A program made the translations under genes and the position numbers. A DNA stretch of 24,500 nt from Cristatella mucedo (Eukaryota > Bryozoa > Phylactolaemata > Cristatellidae): assembly GCA_009760855.2 (NCBI GenBank), contig WPIO01000056.1, positions 714,001 through 738,500 on the forward strand, read 5' to 3'. Shown here one piece after another: positions 9,875-19,105 of this stretch (position 1 is its first letter; every line of letters starts with the position of its first letter). The notes under the pieces were generated by a model. That model was not told where the DNA came from. It saw nothing but the letters and a program-made list of their open reading frames with translations, and did no database searches.

Positions 9875-10247
9875 CTGCAGGGAAGACCACATGCAATTGC
9901 GGTGCTAGTGAACTCGGTGGTGACCGCTTGTCAATGCAGAGATTCGCAGGTGCTGGCCGGTTGCAGCAACTCTTGCCAAGTCTGGGACCGGCGCCGTGGC
10001 CTCTCCAGATTGCAGCGCCCTAGCTCGGGAAGAGCGGACACGCCCAGCATTTGCAGCATGACTTTCCATGAGCACAGGTTCACCGAGACGAGGGCATCCG
10101 CCAACAACAGGCGCAACATAAGCGCAAGCCTGCAATGCACTCTACGAAGCAGGTTTAACAAATACCAGCTGATTCAGCAGCCCTTTTTTGTATAGCGACA
10201 GAAAAGAGCCTCAAAAGCAATCACCACCGCTTGCAGCGGCAATAAAG

Positions 10248-10327
10248 GATCGCCCACTGCAGGATTCGAACCCACGACCTCGGAACGGAGGTCGGGAAAA
10301 GCAACTGCCTTATACTACTAAGGCTAC
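10248..10327 (-). mobile_element. tRNA-like element (SINE head or tRNA pseudogene)
   Basis: On the minus strand an A-box region TAGCCTTAGTAGTATAAGG forms a 5-bp D-arm (GCCTT/AAGGC), and a canonical B box GTGGGTTCGAATCCTGC forms a T-arm. Where the anticodon arm should be there is a 7-bp hairpin, CGACCTC/GAGGTCG, with a 6-nt loop, so it is not a functional tRNA. It sits inside a Trio intron in the sense orientation. Outside the tRNA part it does not match the SINE family at 3.4, 18.3 and 19.0 kb. Confidence 0.65.
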
Positions 10328-10519
10328 GGTGTGCTGTTGCTGCTGCTGCTTTGGCAATCAGGCAGTCACTGGCGGGCCACTCTCTCATCCAACACAGGCA
10401 GAAAATCTCTGAGAGTTTCCTGTCCCTAGCAATCAACCTTCACGAGGCAAAGCATCCTGGTCAGAAGGCAGTGAAATGCCCTGAAGGCATCACGATTATT
10501 TGCTTGAGCATAGCCTTAC

Positions 10520-10609
10520 CTTCAGCAGCAGCTGATATTTCAGGAACCGCTGAACGGGCTTGATAAGCAGGTCACCAATCGGTTTACTCTGCAGCTTTGC
10601 TTGCAGCTC
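10520..10609 (-). CDS. trio: Trio-like exon: DH2 catalytic helix (conserved region 3)
   Basis: Thirty codons, phase 0 to 0, with acceptor TTCTGTTTGCAG and donor AAG/gtaagg. It encodes ELQAKLQSKPIGD, then LLIKPVQRFLKYQLLLK, the hallmark 'LIKPxQRxxKYxLLL' helix that forms the GTPase-binding face of Dbl-family exchange factors. All key residues of the motif are present, so the domain should be catalytically competent. The segment before it is about two residues shorter than in human TRIO. Confidence 0.96.
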
Positions 10610-11630
10610 CTGCAAACAGAAGCGAAACCGGTCGATTGCATTTTGTCGTCAGAGGACGGCGATAGAATCGCCTTCCCATGAAATCCGGGTGGCACCTAAG
10701 CGCACCAAAATACGGCTGCTTTGACAAAACGATGCTTGCAGCAGCACTAGGGAATGCCAACGTCACGTGGCAGCTCTGCAACCTGTCAGCATGTGCAAAC
10801 GAATGCAATGCCTTCATCAGAAGCTCTGAAAAACCTCGAGGTGAGTGTTCACTGGCAGATGGAAAATCTGCAAAAGCTGTATTTACACACGCGCTGGTGT
10901 CGCTACTACGGTGTTGCGACTCGCTGATTCTATCCATGCCTTTACATGTTTTTGCAGTGGAGCCCCGCAATGACTGTCGCTTTGAATTAAAAGCGTGTCC
11001 AAGTAGGAGCCTCCTAGTGGTTAAACTTCGAACCGATCAGCAAATTGGCAAGTTATGAATGGGAACAATGGCAACAATTGGCAACAATTGGCCGATGTAA
11101 GTCCAGTTGGGTCGCACGGGGAAAACTTTCGACTGCTAACCACACAAAAGCAGAAGTGGCGAAACACAGATGTGCCGACGCTGAATGACGACCAGGAGCT
11201 GAGCGATTATGGATGCAATGGCCATTGGCAAAAACGTCGCCTAGTCTGCCATCCGTGCTTCAACGGTCCATCCGAACAAGCACTTTTCCATCGGCAGTGC
11301 CTTGGCCTATCTACATCTCTATATCACGTTATGGAGTATGTACCACGATCGTCTTTCGTTCTACATGACTCTAGATAGTATGCCGTGCAGCAGCCACTAC
11401 GTCGAGACGAGCCAGAGTAGATCCGTGTGTATGAGGAGCAGCAGTAGTGTGTACACGACACGTACCCGCATGCATGAGGCAGCCGTTATCGGCGGCTGCC
11501 AGGCGGACAGAGCGTTGGAGCATGTGAAAGGCTGCAGCCTGATTAGGGCATGCAGCAAAACACTCCGCTTTACAGCACCATTCCCAACGGCATTCTCAGG
11601 GTGCCATTACCAGTGGCATTCCGAACTTAC

Positions 11631-11720
11631 GCGAAAGAATTCGCCATTTTCTATGACTATGAGCTCGGATTTCGGCTTGTTCTCGCAGTATTTAACGTAC
11701 ATCATAAGTAGGCGTTTCTC
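11631..11720 (-). CDS. trio: Trio-like exon: central DH2 helices (conserved region 2)
   Basis: Thirty codons, phase 0 to 0. The acceptor follows a long T tract (TTTTTTTTCAG) and the donor CGC/gtaagt is near-consensus. The product EKRLLMMYVKYCENKPKSE, then LIVIENGEFFR aligns with human '[20 protein letters not shown]'. A second acceptor AG three bases in (CAGGAG) would drop one glutamate and give the same length as human here, so NAGNAG-type variation is possible. A large palindrome lies 43 nt upstream in the transcript. Confidence 0.95.
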
Positions 11721-11763
11721 CTGAAAAAAAAGAAACAGAGGCTGCACTCGACGTGTAGACGTC

Positions 11764-11818
11764 TGACTCTGCACCAAACTGGCCGCTAATAATTAGCGGC
11801 CAGTTTGGTGCAGAGTCA
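11764..11818. repeat. Near-perfect palindrome, 27-bp arms with a single central base
   Basis: Positions 11764-11790 are the exact reverse complement of 11792-11818, with A at 11791 in the centre. It lies inside the Trio intron and ends 43 nt upstream of the splice acceptor of exon 11631-11720, so the transcript could fold it into a 27-bp hairpin beside the branch-point region. An assembly or library foldback artefact is the main alternative. Confidence 0.97.
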
Positions 11819-12247
11819 AATGCTAATAATTAGTGTGCATTTTGTAGCTGGGCACAAGAAGGACGCTTCTCTCCGTCTAGTGGCACCCCATCCGCCCAGT
11901 CCCAGCCTCGAGAGATCTTCACGCACACGCGTGAGCAGCACCTCGGCTGCTACGCCAGAGGCACCGACAGCCATCCTACGTGGCTCGAGTGACGACCACG
12001 GGCACAGCCAAGACTGAGCCAAGAGATGCATCCTTGACCTTGACAGAGGCAACCAATTGCGAAAAGATTGACTGGGGCAGATCGAGCACAGCCTAACAGA
12101 TATATACTAGTGCTGACTCTCAGCAGCTCACTAACAAGTGGGTGGAATGCTGTGTGACTCTGTCAGGCACAGCACACAGGCGCTTGCACACTGCGGTGTA
12201 TTGCTCCGCGTAAACCCAATAGATATGATGAACAAAACCCCCTTGTT

Positions 12248-12372
12248 CTCTGTCTGTCTGTCTGTCTGTCTCTGTTTCTCTCTCTCCCGCCCTCTCTCTC
12301 TCCCTCTCCCTCCCTCTCTCTTTCTCCATCCCTCTCTCTCTCCCTCCCCCCCTCTCTCTCTCTCTCTCTCTC
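12248..12372. repeat. (CT)n / (TGTC)n microsatellite
   Basis: TGTC units at 12250-12270 are followed by imperfect CTCT, CCCT and finally pure CT to 12372. It lies in the 1.5-kb intron between exons 13204-13273 and 11631-11720. Apart from this array and the palindrome, I see nothing coding in that intron. Confidence 0.95.
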
Positions 12373-13203
12373 ACACTGTCCTTCGTTCTAATCTGACCCC
12401 ACGACAGTAAAACTAGGCCACTGAACGCCTAAGAAGGCTGCCACATTTGCTGGTAAAGCATAATGCTTTTTCTTTTATTGCCGTGAGTGTGCCCCAGGCA
12501 GGGAAATCACTCGCCGGGAGCACTCTCTCGGGAAGTTTGTCAGTCGCTGCAGGCATTAATTGCTGAAGGGCAGGTCTACGCTCCCTAACTTCCTGAAGAG
12601 TTGCAATCATGTGTAGCAGCTCTAGGATAGTAAGTCCATTCCGTGCAAATGCAGCCAACGTAGAGAGTGCCAGTGCTGACGGATGCAGTGTGACTAATGC
12701 GCTTGACAGGTGGAACCAGTCCCTCGATGCATACAGCTAACGATTGATTCGAAACCGCAGATATGGCCCCACATTAACAGGCAGAGCAGGACCAGTCAAT
12801 ATCACCCATACTCTATCACAAGTACTAGTATCAGAGCTAGCAATACTACCGTGCATCAACTTGTCAGATCACGGGCTGAGGAGCCCAACTATGACCACGG
12901 CCTACACGACAGCAGATGGACGCTGTGTTTGTTCTAGTGGCTGCCTTAATGGTCGTCAGATGCCAGCAGCAGCTGCCATCGATTACAACTGAACGCCGCT
13001 TAGAATAGCCTCTGAATATATGTTGCTCATGCATAAAAAAGAATATTTAAGACGAGAGGCTTTATTCCTCGGCTGGGGGGAGTTGTTAGGCGACCTGTCA
13101 GGATGAGGGCAGCGCAGCAACCATCACCACCAGCAGCCGGTGCTGTGATTCTAGCAGGGGCAGAAGAAGATAGTAGAAGATAGAAGTAGGCGGTATCCCT
13201 TAC

Positions 13204-13273
13204 GTAGTTCGGAAACAGCATGCCGAGTCTGTGCGGGTCATCCAGGCACTTTGTAATCTCCTGCATGAACTTG
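13204..13273 (-). CDS. trio: Trio-like exon: DH2, short helix exon
   Basis: Seventy nt, entering in phase 2 and leaving in phase 0. The acceptor is TTTTTTCCGATTGCAG and the donor TAC/gtaagg. The split codon GA+C gives D, then KFMQEITKCLDDPHRLGM and LFPNY, matching human 'DFFLGELEKCLEDPEKLGS LFVKH'. The restored codon reproduces the conserved HRD sequence across the junction, which confirms the splice sites. Confidence 0.95.
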
Positions 13274-13410
13274 CTGCAATCGGAAAAAACGTGCACGTGA
13301 GCAAGCGCAGCGCCGCCGCACGTCGATGCGGGTTTTGCAGCCCTCTGGGTGCGATCGCATGGCAAAGCCGTAGCCTCTGCGATCAGCATGCTTCTTTGCG
13401 CTCGGATTAC

Positions 13411-13517
13411 TCTCTGTGGAAGTCATATATCTGCTGAACATTTCCAAACACGATTTTGTCTTTGTCGAGCATGGAATAAGGTAAGACAGCCATCTGCTTC
13501 ATTTCCTCCATGTAGCC
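13411..13517 (-). CDS. trio: Trio-like exon: DH2 helix after conserved region 1
   Basis: One hundred and seven nt, phase 0 to 2. The acceptor is GCCTGCTTTAG and the donor GAGA/gtaatc. It encodes [17 protein letters not shown], then [18 protein letters not shown], aligned to human 'GYMALMKEDGVPDDMKG' and '[18 protein letters not shown]'. The IVFGN-QIY block is highly characteristic of Trio/Kalirin DH domains. Confidence 0.96.
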
Positions 13518-13917
13518 CTAAAGCAGGCGATGACGATAGAGTGCAGGCTGCAAGCGACTACGAAAGCGCCCAGGCAGTCAGCAGCTGAGAGCAGCAGCTG
13601 ACTGCAAAGGCAGCCAAGAAAGGAAACCTGACCGAACGCTGAGCCTTGAATCACCGCTCCTCCACCAGCCCATCATTCGAGCCGGCATCGACGAAGTGGT
13701 CGGTGCGTGCGCAATGCTAAGCGGCATGCCCACGAACGGCCCCGAGCTCGGTGGCTTCAAGACCCTCTCGCCCACGAACGGCAAAGAATCGCATCTGGTC
13801 TATTTTTGCAGGTGCCGATTAACCATCGACGGCAGCACTTCCTGACTGGAGCTTCCGTCCGTCCACGACAATGTGTTCATCGATGGCGAGTTCAAGCAAA
13901 TGGACAATTTTGTGGTC

Positions 13918-13928
13918 GGGGGGGGGGG
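13918..13928. repeat. G11/C11 homopolymer next to a DH exon donor
   Basis: Eleven G on the plus strand, reading as C11 in the Trio pre-mRNA, starting 19 nt after the end of exon 13948-14014. Confidence 0.95.
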
Positions 13929-13947
13929 CAGGCAGCGGTACACTCAC

Positions 13948-14014
13948 GTGGACAAGTAGTCCCAGGTCCTCGACGTAAATTCGCTCCGTCTCTACTAGTT
14001 CCTGGAGAACGCAT
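13948..14014 (-). CDS. trio: Trio-like exon: start of DH2 (conserved region 1)
   Basis: Sixty-seven nt, entering in phase 2 and leaving in phase 0. The acceptor is CTTTTGCTTTGTTACAG and the donor CAC/gtgagt. The product CVLQELVETERIYVEDLG, then LLVH aligns with human 'YVLQELVETERDYVRDLGY VVEG'. The first DH helix carries the glutamate that contacts switch I of the GTPase, and it is present. The sequence fits DH2, not DH1 ('ELLQTERTYVRDLKE'). Confidence 0.95.
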
Positions 14015-14425
14015 CTGTAACAAAGCAAAAGAAGCTGGCAGCACTGTGTGGCTTTGCTGCCGACTCCCGTGGCATCTCGCGTGACAAGCAGTGGCAACGG
14101 TGCAATTGAAACGACCGGACATGACGAAGACAGCTCCTGGGAGAATCGGGCGGCAACACACAAAGATCAAAGGAAAAGGGACGAACAATGATGGGTCCCT
14201 GCTGCAGCCAATAGCAAACGTGCCAGCCGACGACCGCGCCTCGACACCTAGCAATGTTACCTCCGAAGTCGATAGCACTTCTCAACCTCTTCTTGGTTCA
14301 TGAGAGCCTACAAGAAAATCCGAGGCTCCACGTTTGATCGCAGGGTTTCTCTCTTTCACAGCGCCATGCAGCAGCTCGGGATAGCTGGTCGCAAAAGTCG
14401 TGTTTAATGGATAATTGTACACTTC

Positions 14426-14722
14426 CTATATCTGAGGATGGGCAACAGCACAGGGGCAACTGAAGGCTCTAGGGGGGGGAGCAGCCCCGACAATGGGTGA
14501 GATTGGGAAAGGGGTGTGGATGAAGGTCGCCGAGCAACGTACTAGGTCCCTTTCGCCACGGCCATTGGCAATGCCGGCTTCGGCTGGTGTACCACCAGCT
14601 AATGACGACGGATCGTCCTGGTCCTGATACGGAAATCGAGAAGGTCCGCGGTCTAGTGCAGACAGCAGTGCTAGAGTGTACGGCTCCCTTCTATGAGATG
14701 ACGGCAATTTTGTCGCGGCCAT
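14426..14722 (-). CDS. Weak candidate linker exon region
   Basis: An open minus-strand frame with a protein-like segment (GPSRFPYQDQDDPSSLAG, then GERDL) and a good potential donor CTA/gtacgt at about 14542. Its reading phase at that donor (0) does not fit the downstream DH exon, which needs phase 2, so it would require another exon in between. It may be chance. The rest of the 14.0-15.4 kb intron shows no coding signal except a short tandem duplication (TGTTGTCTGCTCAG) at 15059-15093. Confidence 0.15.
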   Translation of the reverse strand: MAATKLPSSHRREPYTLALLSALDRGPSRFPYQDQDDPSSLAGGTPAEAGIANGRGERDLVRCSATFIHTPFPISPIVGAAPPPRAFSCPCAVAHPQI

Positions 14723-15411
14723 GCATTTCCAAAAAAACTCACACAGACTTTTCTAAGCATGAGTTTTCTAGGTTTCTAAGTGCTCCCACGACCAAGTTAT
14801 GCTACTAGCAATCGATTAGCGACTCGGTGGCCGCCGGTGGCGCTTCGTAAAGGCAGCAAAGCAAAAAGAACGTGTGCTTAAAAATAAAGTGTGAGTATGA
14901 ATCGGAAGAGGGATTGGTGGAGATTTTCTTAGCAAAGCCCCATGGTCGAGAGACTTGTCACGGGTTTAATTTAACGGGAACCATACAACACAAGCGCCTG
15001 CAGGGGATGTTTCCAGTAAGTGATGCCACTGCGATGGCACAGTGCCAATTAGATACACATGTTGTCTGCTCAGCGCATGTTGTCTGCTCAGAGCAAGGCT
15101 ACCGAAGTTACCTTCCTTATGGAGCATTAGTCATTACTGAATGACAGGACTCACCTTTAGGTGGGTAAGAAAACCTCACCCAAGTGTGCTGTCCCCATGC
15201 GAGAGCCCTTCCACACGGGAGTCATCCCACCCTTTTCGATATGATGCATCAGCAGCAGAGAGATGCATCGGCAGCAGAGAGATGCAAAGCTGAGGACAGA
15301 CAGCCCTCGTGGTGTGCATGCCAGATGGTGGCAGTATGCGTTGGAGCCGTGACCTGCACGAAATGCGCTAAACCTGGCACAGGCAAGCGCCTCGAGCGCT
15401 GGCGTCTGCAC

Positions 15412-15415
<4 letters not shown>

Positions 15416-15471
<56 letters not shown>
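15416..15471. repeat. (TC)n microsatellite
   Basis: About 28 pure TC units. It is the inverse complement of the GA array that starts about 300 bp to the right. Confidence 0.97.
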
Positions 15472-15477
<6 letters not shown>

Positions 15478-15772
15478 GTCTCGAAGTGCAGCTACAGTGG
15501 AGCCGTGGCTTGTCAGAAGGCGGTCCGACCGTATTGTCTGGCGTAGTGCGTACCTGCGAGCTGGTGACCGTAAGTGGCCGATTCGCTTGCTTCACATAAT
15601 TGAGCTCGAGTGGTGCACTGAGGCAACACACGTGGCCTTTTGTCATTGACCAGGCTCCCTCACACACCATCACGCTCTGCTCAGCAGCCAGGACAGCAGT
15701 GGTATTAGCAGCATGGCCGAGACCTTGCATCCGTCGGCATCCTCTTTTGCAAATGGCCGGTGGTGAGGGAGG

Positions 15773-15775
<3 letters not shown>

Positions 15776-15860
<85 letters not shown>

Positions 15861-15877
15861 GAGAGACAGAGAGAGAC

Positions 15878-15954
<77 letters not shown>

Positions 15955-16012
15955 GAGAGACAGAGTGAGACACAGAGAGAGACAGAGAGACAGAGACAGA
16001 GAGACAGAGTGG
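15776..16012. repeat. (GA)n microsatellite, partly imperfect
   Basis: Pure GA at about 15777-15851, then GACAGA-interrupted GA to about 16012, followed by a diverged tandem 'GAGAGACAGGGGGCA' repeat at 16080-16170. Serine/leucine-rich predicted proteins over this stretch are artefacts. Confidence 0.97.
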
Positions 16013-16203
16013 GAGAAAAGAATAAATAAAGACAGACAGAAAGCTGAAAGATGGAGAAAGAACGAGAAAGATTGAGAAACAGGGAGTGAGAGACACGGGG
16101 CAACTTGAGAAAGGGAGTGAGAGACAGGGGGCAGATTGAGAAAGGAAGTGGGAGACAGGGGGCAACTTGACCAGAGAGCAGGGAATGCCACAGCAAGAAA
16201 ATG

Positions 16204-16238
16204 GCAGCAGCAGCAGCAGATGCTGCTGCTGCTGCTGC
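16204..16238. repeat. CAG/CTG inverted repeat hairpin
   Basis: Five GCA units (16204-16218), GA, then six TGC units (16221-16238). The arms are perfectly complementary with a two-base loop. A further pure (CAG)n run lies at 16378-16396. Confidence 0.95.
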
Positions 16239-16834
16239 AAGAGCTACGGCAGCAGACTGAGGCAGTAGCAGCAGCTTAGAAACCCGAAAGAGCTTCCAGC
16301 AGAGGTATCTGGCAGCCATCAGCTAAGCCCAGTAGCAAGGCCGATCGCACCAGCGGCGGCGGTGATGGTGACGACTTCAGCAGCAGCAGCAGCAGCAATG
16401 CCAGTAAGCATGGGATGCTGCACTCTTGGCCGAGCCAAGCGCACCCCGAACCTCGGGGCTAGCACTTCGCTCTAGCAGACAGCCGGAAGAACCGCTGCCC
16501 GAAGAGCGCGGTGCCCTGCAGCACGGCTCAGTGTCGGAAGCCACCGAGTCCCACACAGACGCAAGCATGCACGCTCGGAATGATTGACCCGACGCTGCCA
16601 CGAGGGGGCCTGGCATGCGCAGGCATGGCTTCGGGCCCGCTCTTTGCACACTCCGCAGCAGCTGTGCATGCGTGAGAATGCTGCTCACGTGGCAGAGCAG
16701 AGCAGAGCACGTGGCAGAGCACGGGTGCAGGAAAGCCGGGGCTTGAGCCGGAGGCCGGACAGCCAGGCAGTCGATGACTCGTCGCTGCTGCACCGACGGG
16801 TCAGGCAGAATCGGTGCAACGCTCGAGCCACAGG

Positions 16835-17317
16835 CTATACTGCAGCGCTCTCTGAACACAGGATGCAGCTCGGCGAGCAGAAGAAGCTTCGGAGCAAGCA
16901 AGCGCCTCGAGCAAGCGCCTTTGCCACTTTGTAGCCGCCGCCGCCGCTGACCGTGGCCGGAGCGAGAGACGTCGGGTGAAGCATGTGGTCCACCGATTTG
17001 GACCGGCCTTGCTGCAGTGCAAGCCTCTGTCCAAGCTTCCGCGATTTGCTGTTGTCCTGCTGCTGCTGCTGCTGCTGCGGCGCCACTGACAGGCTCTCGT
17101 CCGCCGCCTCCTCTCTCCGCTGGTCGTCGGCTGCTGGAGGAGCTCGGACAGCGATTGGCTGCAAAGGAGGAGGAGGACCGGGGCCGTGCTCCACTGCAGC
17201 CGGGCATCGAGCAGAGGCTGCCGTGTTCGGCTCGGCTGGAACGGCTAGCATCGCCGATAGTAAGCTGACTCGAATAGCAGGGGGCGACACCGATTGGGCA
17301 ACTAGTGAGAGCTGCTG
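16835..17317 (-). CDS. Candidate low-complexity linker exon of the Trio-like gene
   Basis: An open minus-strand frame with a natural-looking charged and glutamine-rich composition: PPPPLQPIAVRAPPAADDQ, then EEAADESLSVAP, a run of seven glutamines, SKSRKLGQRLALQQGRSKSV and DHMLHP. A phase-0 acceptor (GGGTCAG at about 17318) would follow the phase-0 end of exon 19925-20030. Trio linkers are disordered, so homology cannot help, and the CAG repeat inflates open frames on this strand (a 360-codon frame overlaps it). No donor with the phase needed by the DH exon was found. Confidence 0.25.
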   Translation of the reverse strand, partial: QQLSLVAQSVSPPAIRVSLLSAMLAVPAEPNTAASARCPAAVEHGPGPPPPLQPIAVRAPPAADDQRREEAADESLSVAPQQQQQQQDNSKSRKLGQRLALQQGRSKSVDHMLHPTSLAPATVSGGGGYKVAKALARGACLLRSFFCSPSCILCSESAAV

Positions 17318-17771
17318 ACCCACAAGTGGGGCTGCTTTGTTTGACTCGCCTCATTTTGGGCAGATAGCAACTGATTAGGATACCATTATAGCTAAGCACT
17401 CTGGATAAGGTGCATTCGGCAAAAACTGGAAAGTTCTGAGCGGAGCAAGTAGGTGGCAAATTAAGGATCGTCCACGGGTGAGATCCGGGAATAGATAAAC
17501 TTCGGTGTCGATAATGGGGAGCACGAACATCCCACAGTTACAAATGAAACCTTGGATTTGCACTTCAACCTCTTAGCTTATCTGCCCATCTATACGTCTT
17601 CCCAGTAATTGATCAATGGTGCCATTAGAGGAAGGCAGTCATCAATCGTCATTCGTCGAAAGCAGCAGGAACATCCACTACTTTAACGAAGCTCAGAGCT
17701 AACATTATTTTTATATGCACTCGCAGGTTTTCGTCGTCATGGTATGCTGGTGCAAGATTACAATCTCGAAC

Positions 17772-17860
17772 CTTTTGCCAAAGATTCTGTCCGAGACCAA
17801 GCAAGCATCCAACTGGCTTTGCTCCAGGGGGATGATTGAAGTGGCAGTCTGGCTGGCTTC
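17772..17860 (-). CDS. Candidate last linker exon before DH2
   Basis: Eighty-nine nt that would enter in phase 0 and leave in phase 2, exactly what is required between exon 19925-20030 and DH exon 13948-14014. It encodes EASQTATSIIPLEQSQLDAC, then LVSDRIFGK, and the split codon AG+A gives R before CVLQELVE. The acceptor is TTTTAAG (not CAG) and the donor AAAAG/gttcga, both mediocre. A small hairpin lies just upstream of the acceptor. Confidence 0.33.
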
Positions 17861-17865
17861 CTTAA

Positions 17866-17890
17866 AATCCGACAAGGTACTTGTCGGATT
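17866..17890. repeat. Short inverted repeat (11-bp arms, 3-nt loop)
   Basis: AATCCGACAAG, GTA, CTTGTCGGATT. In the minus-strand transcript it would fold immediately before the candidate exon at 17772-17860. Confidence 0.9.
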
Positions 17891-18194
17891 CAGAGTTTGC
17901 ATTACTAATACATGACAAAACTGGACGTACCATCGTTACTTCTACATGAACGTATAATACAATATTTATTTCTTTTGATATAACAGTAATTGAATTGGAA
18001 GATACAATGCCAGTTAAATCAGTTAAATCATGTGCTTGTAACAATTATTATTATGATTGAGTGCTTTTGTTGTGCATGCATTGGTCGGGATTGCTAGCAT
18101 TTTGGTACAATAGTAATTTATTTGGAAAGCAGATAGCCAGTTAAAAAAAACTAAATCACATACTTGGAAAAATCATTATTGCAGTTGTTATTCA

Positions 18195-18335
18195 TTTGTT
18201 TAGTACCCCAAGAGAACTTAATCTCTATTCAGGCGTTTCACATATGCCTCGTGGCTCGAGCCCACGACCTCAGCCAGGCCTCGGTCCCCGGGGCAAGCAC
18301 CTTAACTGCTGGACCAAACCAGCTCATGGCAGTTG
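18195..18335 (-). mobile_element. tRNA-derived SINE, copy 2
   Basis: On the minus strand an A-box-like GGTCCAGCAGTTAAGGTGC is followed by a B box in a perfect T-arm (CGTGG, GCTCGAG, CCACG). The body then reads GGCATATGTGAAACGCCTGA and TAGAGATTAAGTTCTCTTGG, shared with copies 1 and 3. It lies in the Trio intron in the sense orientation. Boundaries are approximate. Confidence 0.75.
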
Positions 18336-18600
18336 GGTACTTTTGCCAGCTCGCTTTTGCCTTTCGCACTTTTTTACGGTGTACAAAACGGCCTAACACC
18401 GTTGCGAGCTCTGGGCTTTGGCTGAGCCAAAGGGGCAGGGGAGGCATTTGCATCTAGCCGCCCACCGTATTCCTACAATTTCCCTGACAGTCACCAACAA
18501 CGAAATTGTGTCTTAATTCAACTCTACAAGCAACCGCCGAGTTAGTGACGAATAAACACTATGATTGTGTGCTACAATTTTGTAATAATCGTGGGTCTAG

Positions 18601-18680
18601 CCCTACTTACATGAAAATCTTGCAGATCTCGCCTCCTAAGTAAAATCTGTGCAGGTCTTACGCCCTAAATGAAAATCCAG
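18601..18680. repeat. Short diverged tandem repeat, about 30-bp unit
   Basis: Roughly two and a half copies of a unit like CCTAAGTAAAATCTGTGCAG with a GTCTTACGC-type tail. Confidence 0.6.
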
Positions 18681-18747
18681 GCTATGCCACTGCAGCAATT
18701 TATCTGCCATTGTCAAAATGAGCACGGGAGAGACTGAGACTGCGACT

Positions 18748-18985
18748 TTAATTCCAAATTATCGATATTGGTGTTCCGAGTCTACTGACCAAATTCCATG
18801 CAATTTCGAAAGCCTTATGCAAATGGCCTCCAACGGCCCTACCTAGCAGCCAACCCTGCACTTTCGAACTGTGAACCGCCTGCCGTCTTTAAAAATAAGC
18901 AAGGTGCAACAGCAGTTTCAATTCAACATTATAGATAATGATGTTCCAGATTATCTGACAAATTTCGTGCAATTTCACATGCTGA
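18748..18985. repeat. Diverged direct duplication, about 165-bp spacing
   Basis: About 65 bp at 18748-18812 recurs at about 18914-18978. Both contain a TTCCRAG/ATT...CTGAC-AAATT core and end with (C/T)GCAATTTC. Identity is roughly three quarters by eye. Confidence 0.6.
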
Positions 18986-19105
18986 GTCATTGCCGACCGA
19001 GGTCAAGGTGCTTGCCTTAGATTACCGAGGTCGTGAGCTCAAAGTCTGAGACATATATGAAGCAACTGGGTAGAGATTCAGTTCTCTTGTGGCATTGCAC
19101 GCACA
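18985..19105 (+). mobile_element. tRNA-derived SINE, copy 3
   Basis: Shares AAGGTGCTTGCC, ACCGAGG, TCGTGAGCTC, GACATATATGAAGC and TAGAGATTCAGTTCTCTTGT with copy 2 in the opposite orientation, and GCCTTAGA with copy 1. The B box is decayed (GTGAGCTCAAAGTC). Confidence 0.7.

Noticed and set aside
13819-13947. Extension of the first DH exon past 13948 (DHKIVHLLELAIDEHIVV)
   Set aside because: A consensus donor at 13947 and the exact continuation of the DH domain at 13517 (GYMEEMK) show that this is intron.
15140-15190. Strong donor AAAG/gtgagt on the minus strand near 15152
   Set aside because: No frame gives an exon with a matching acceptor and a phase that fits the neighbouring Trio exons. 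One frame has a stop just before the donor.
16377-17459. 360-codon minus-strand frame, the longest in the window
   Set aside because: Its length comes from CAG/GCN-rich, GC-rich sequence that lacks stops in several frames. The translation is Ala/Ser/Cys-rich with no domain and an overlapping frame looks more natural.
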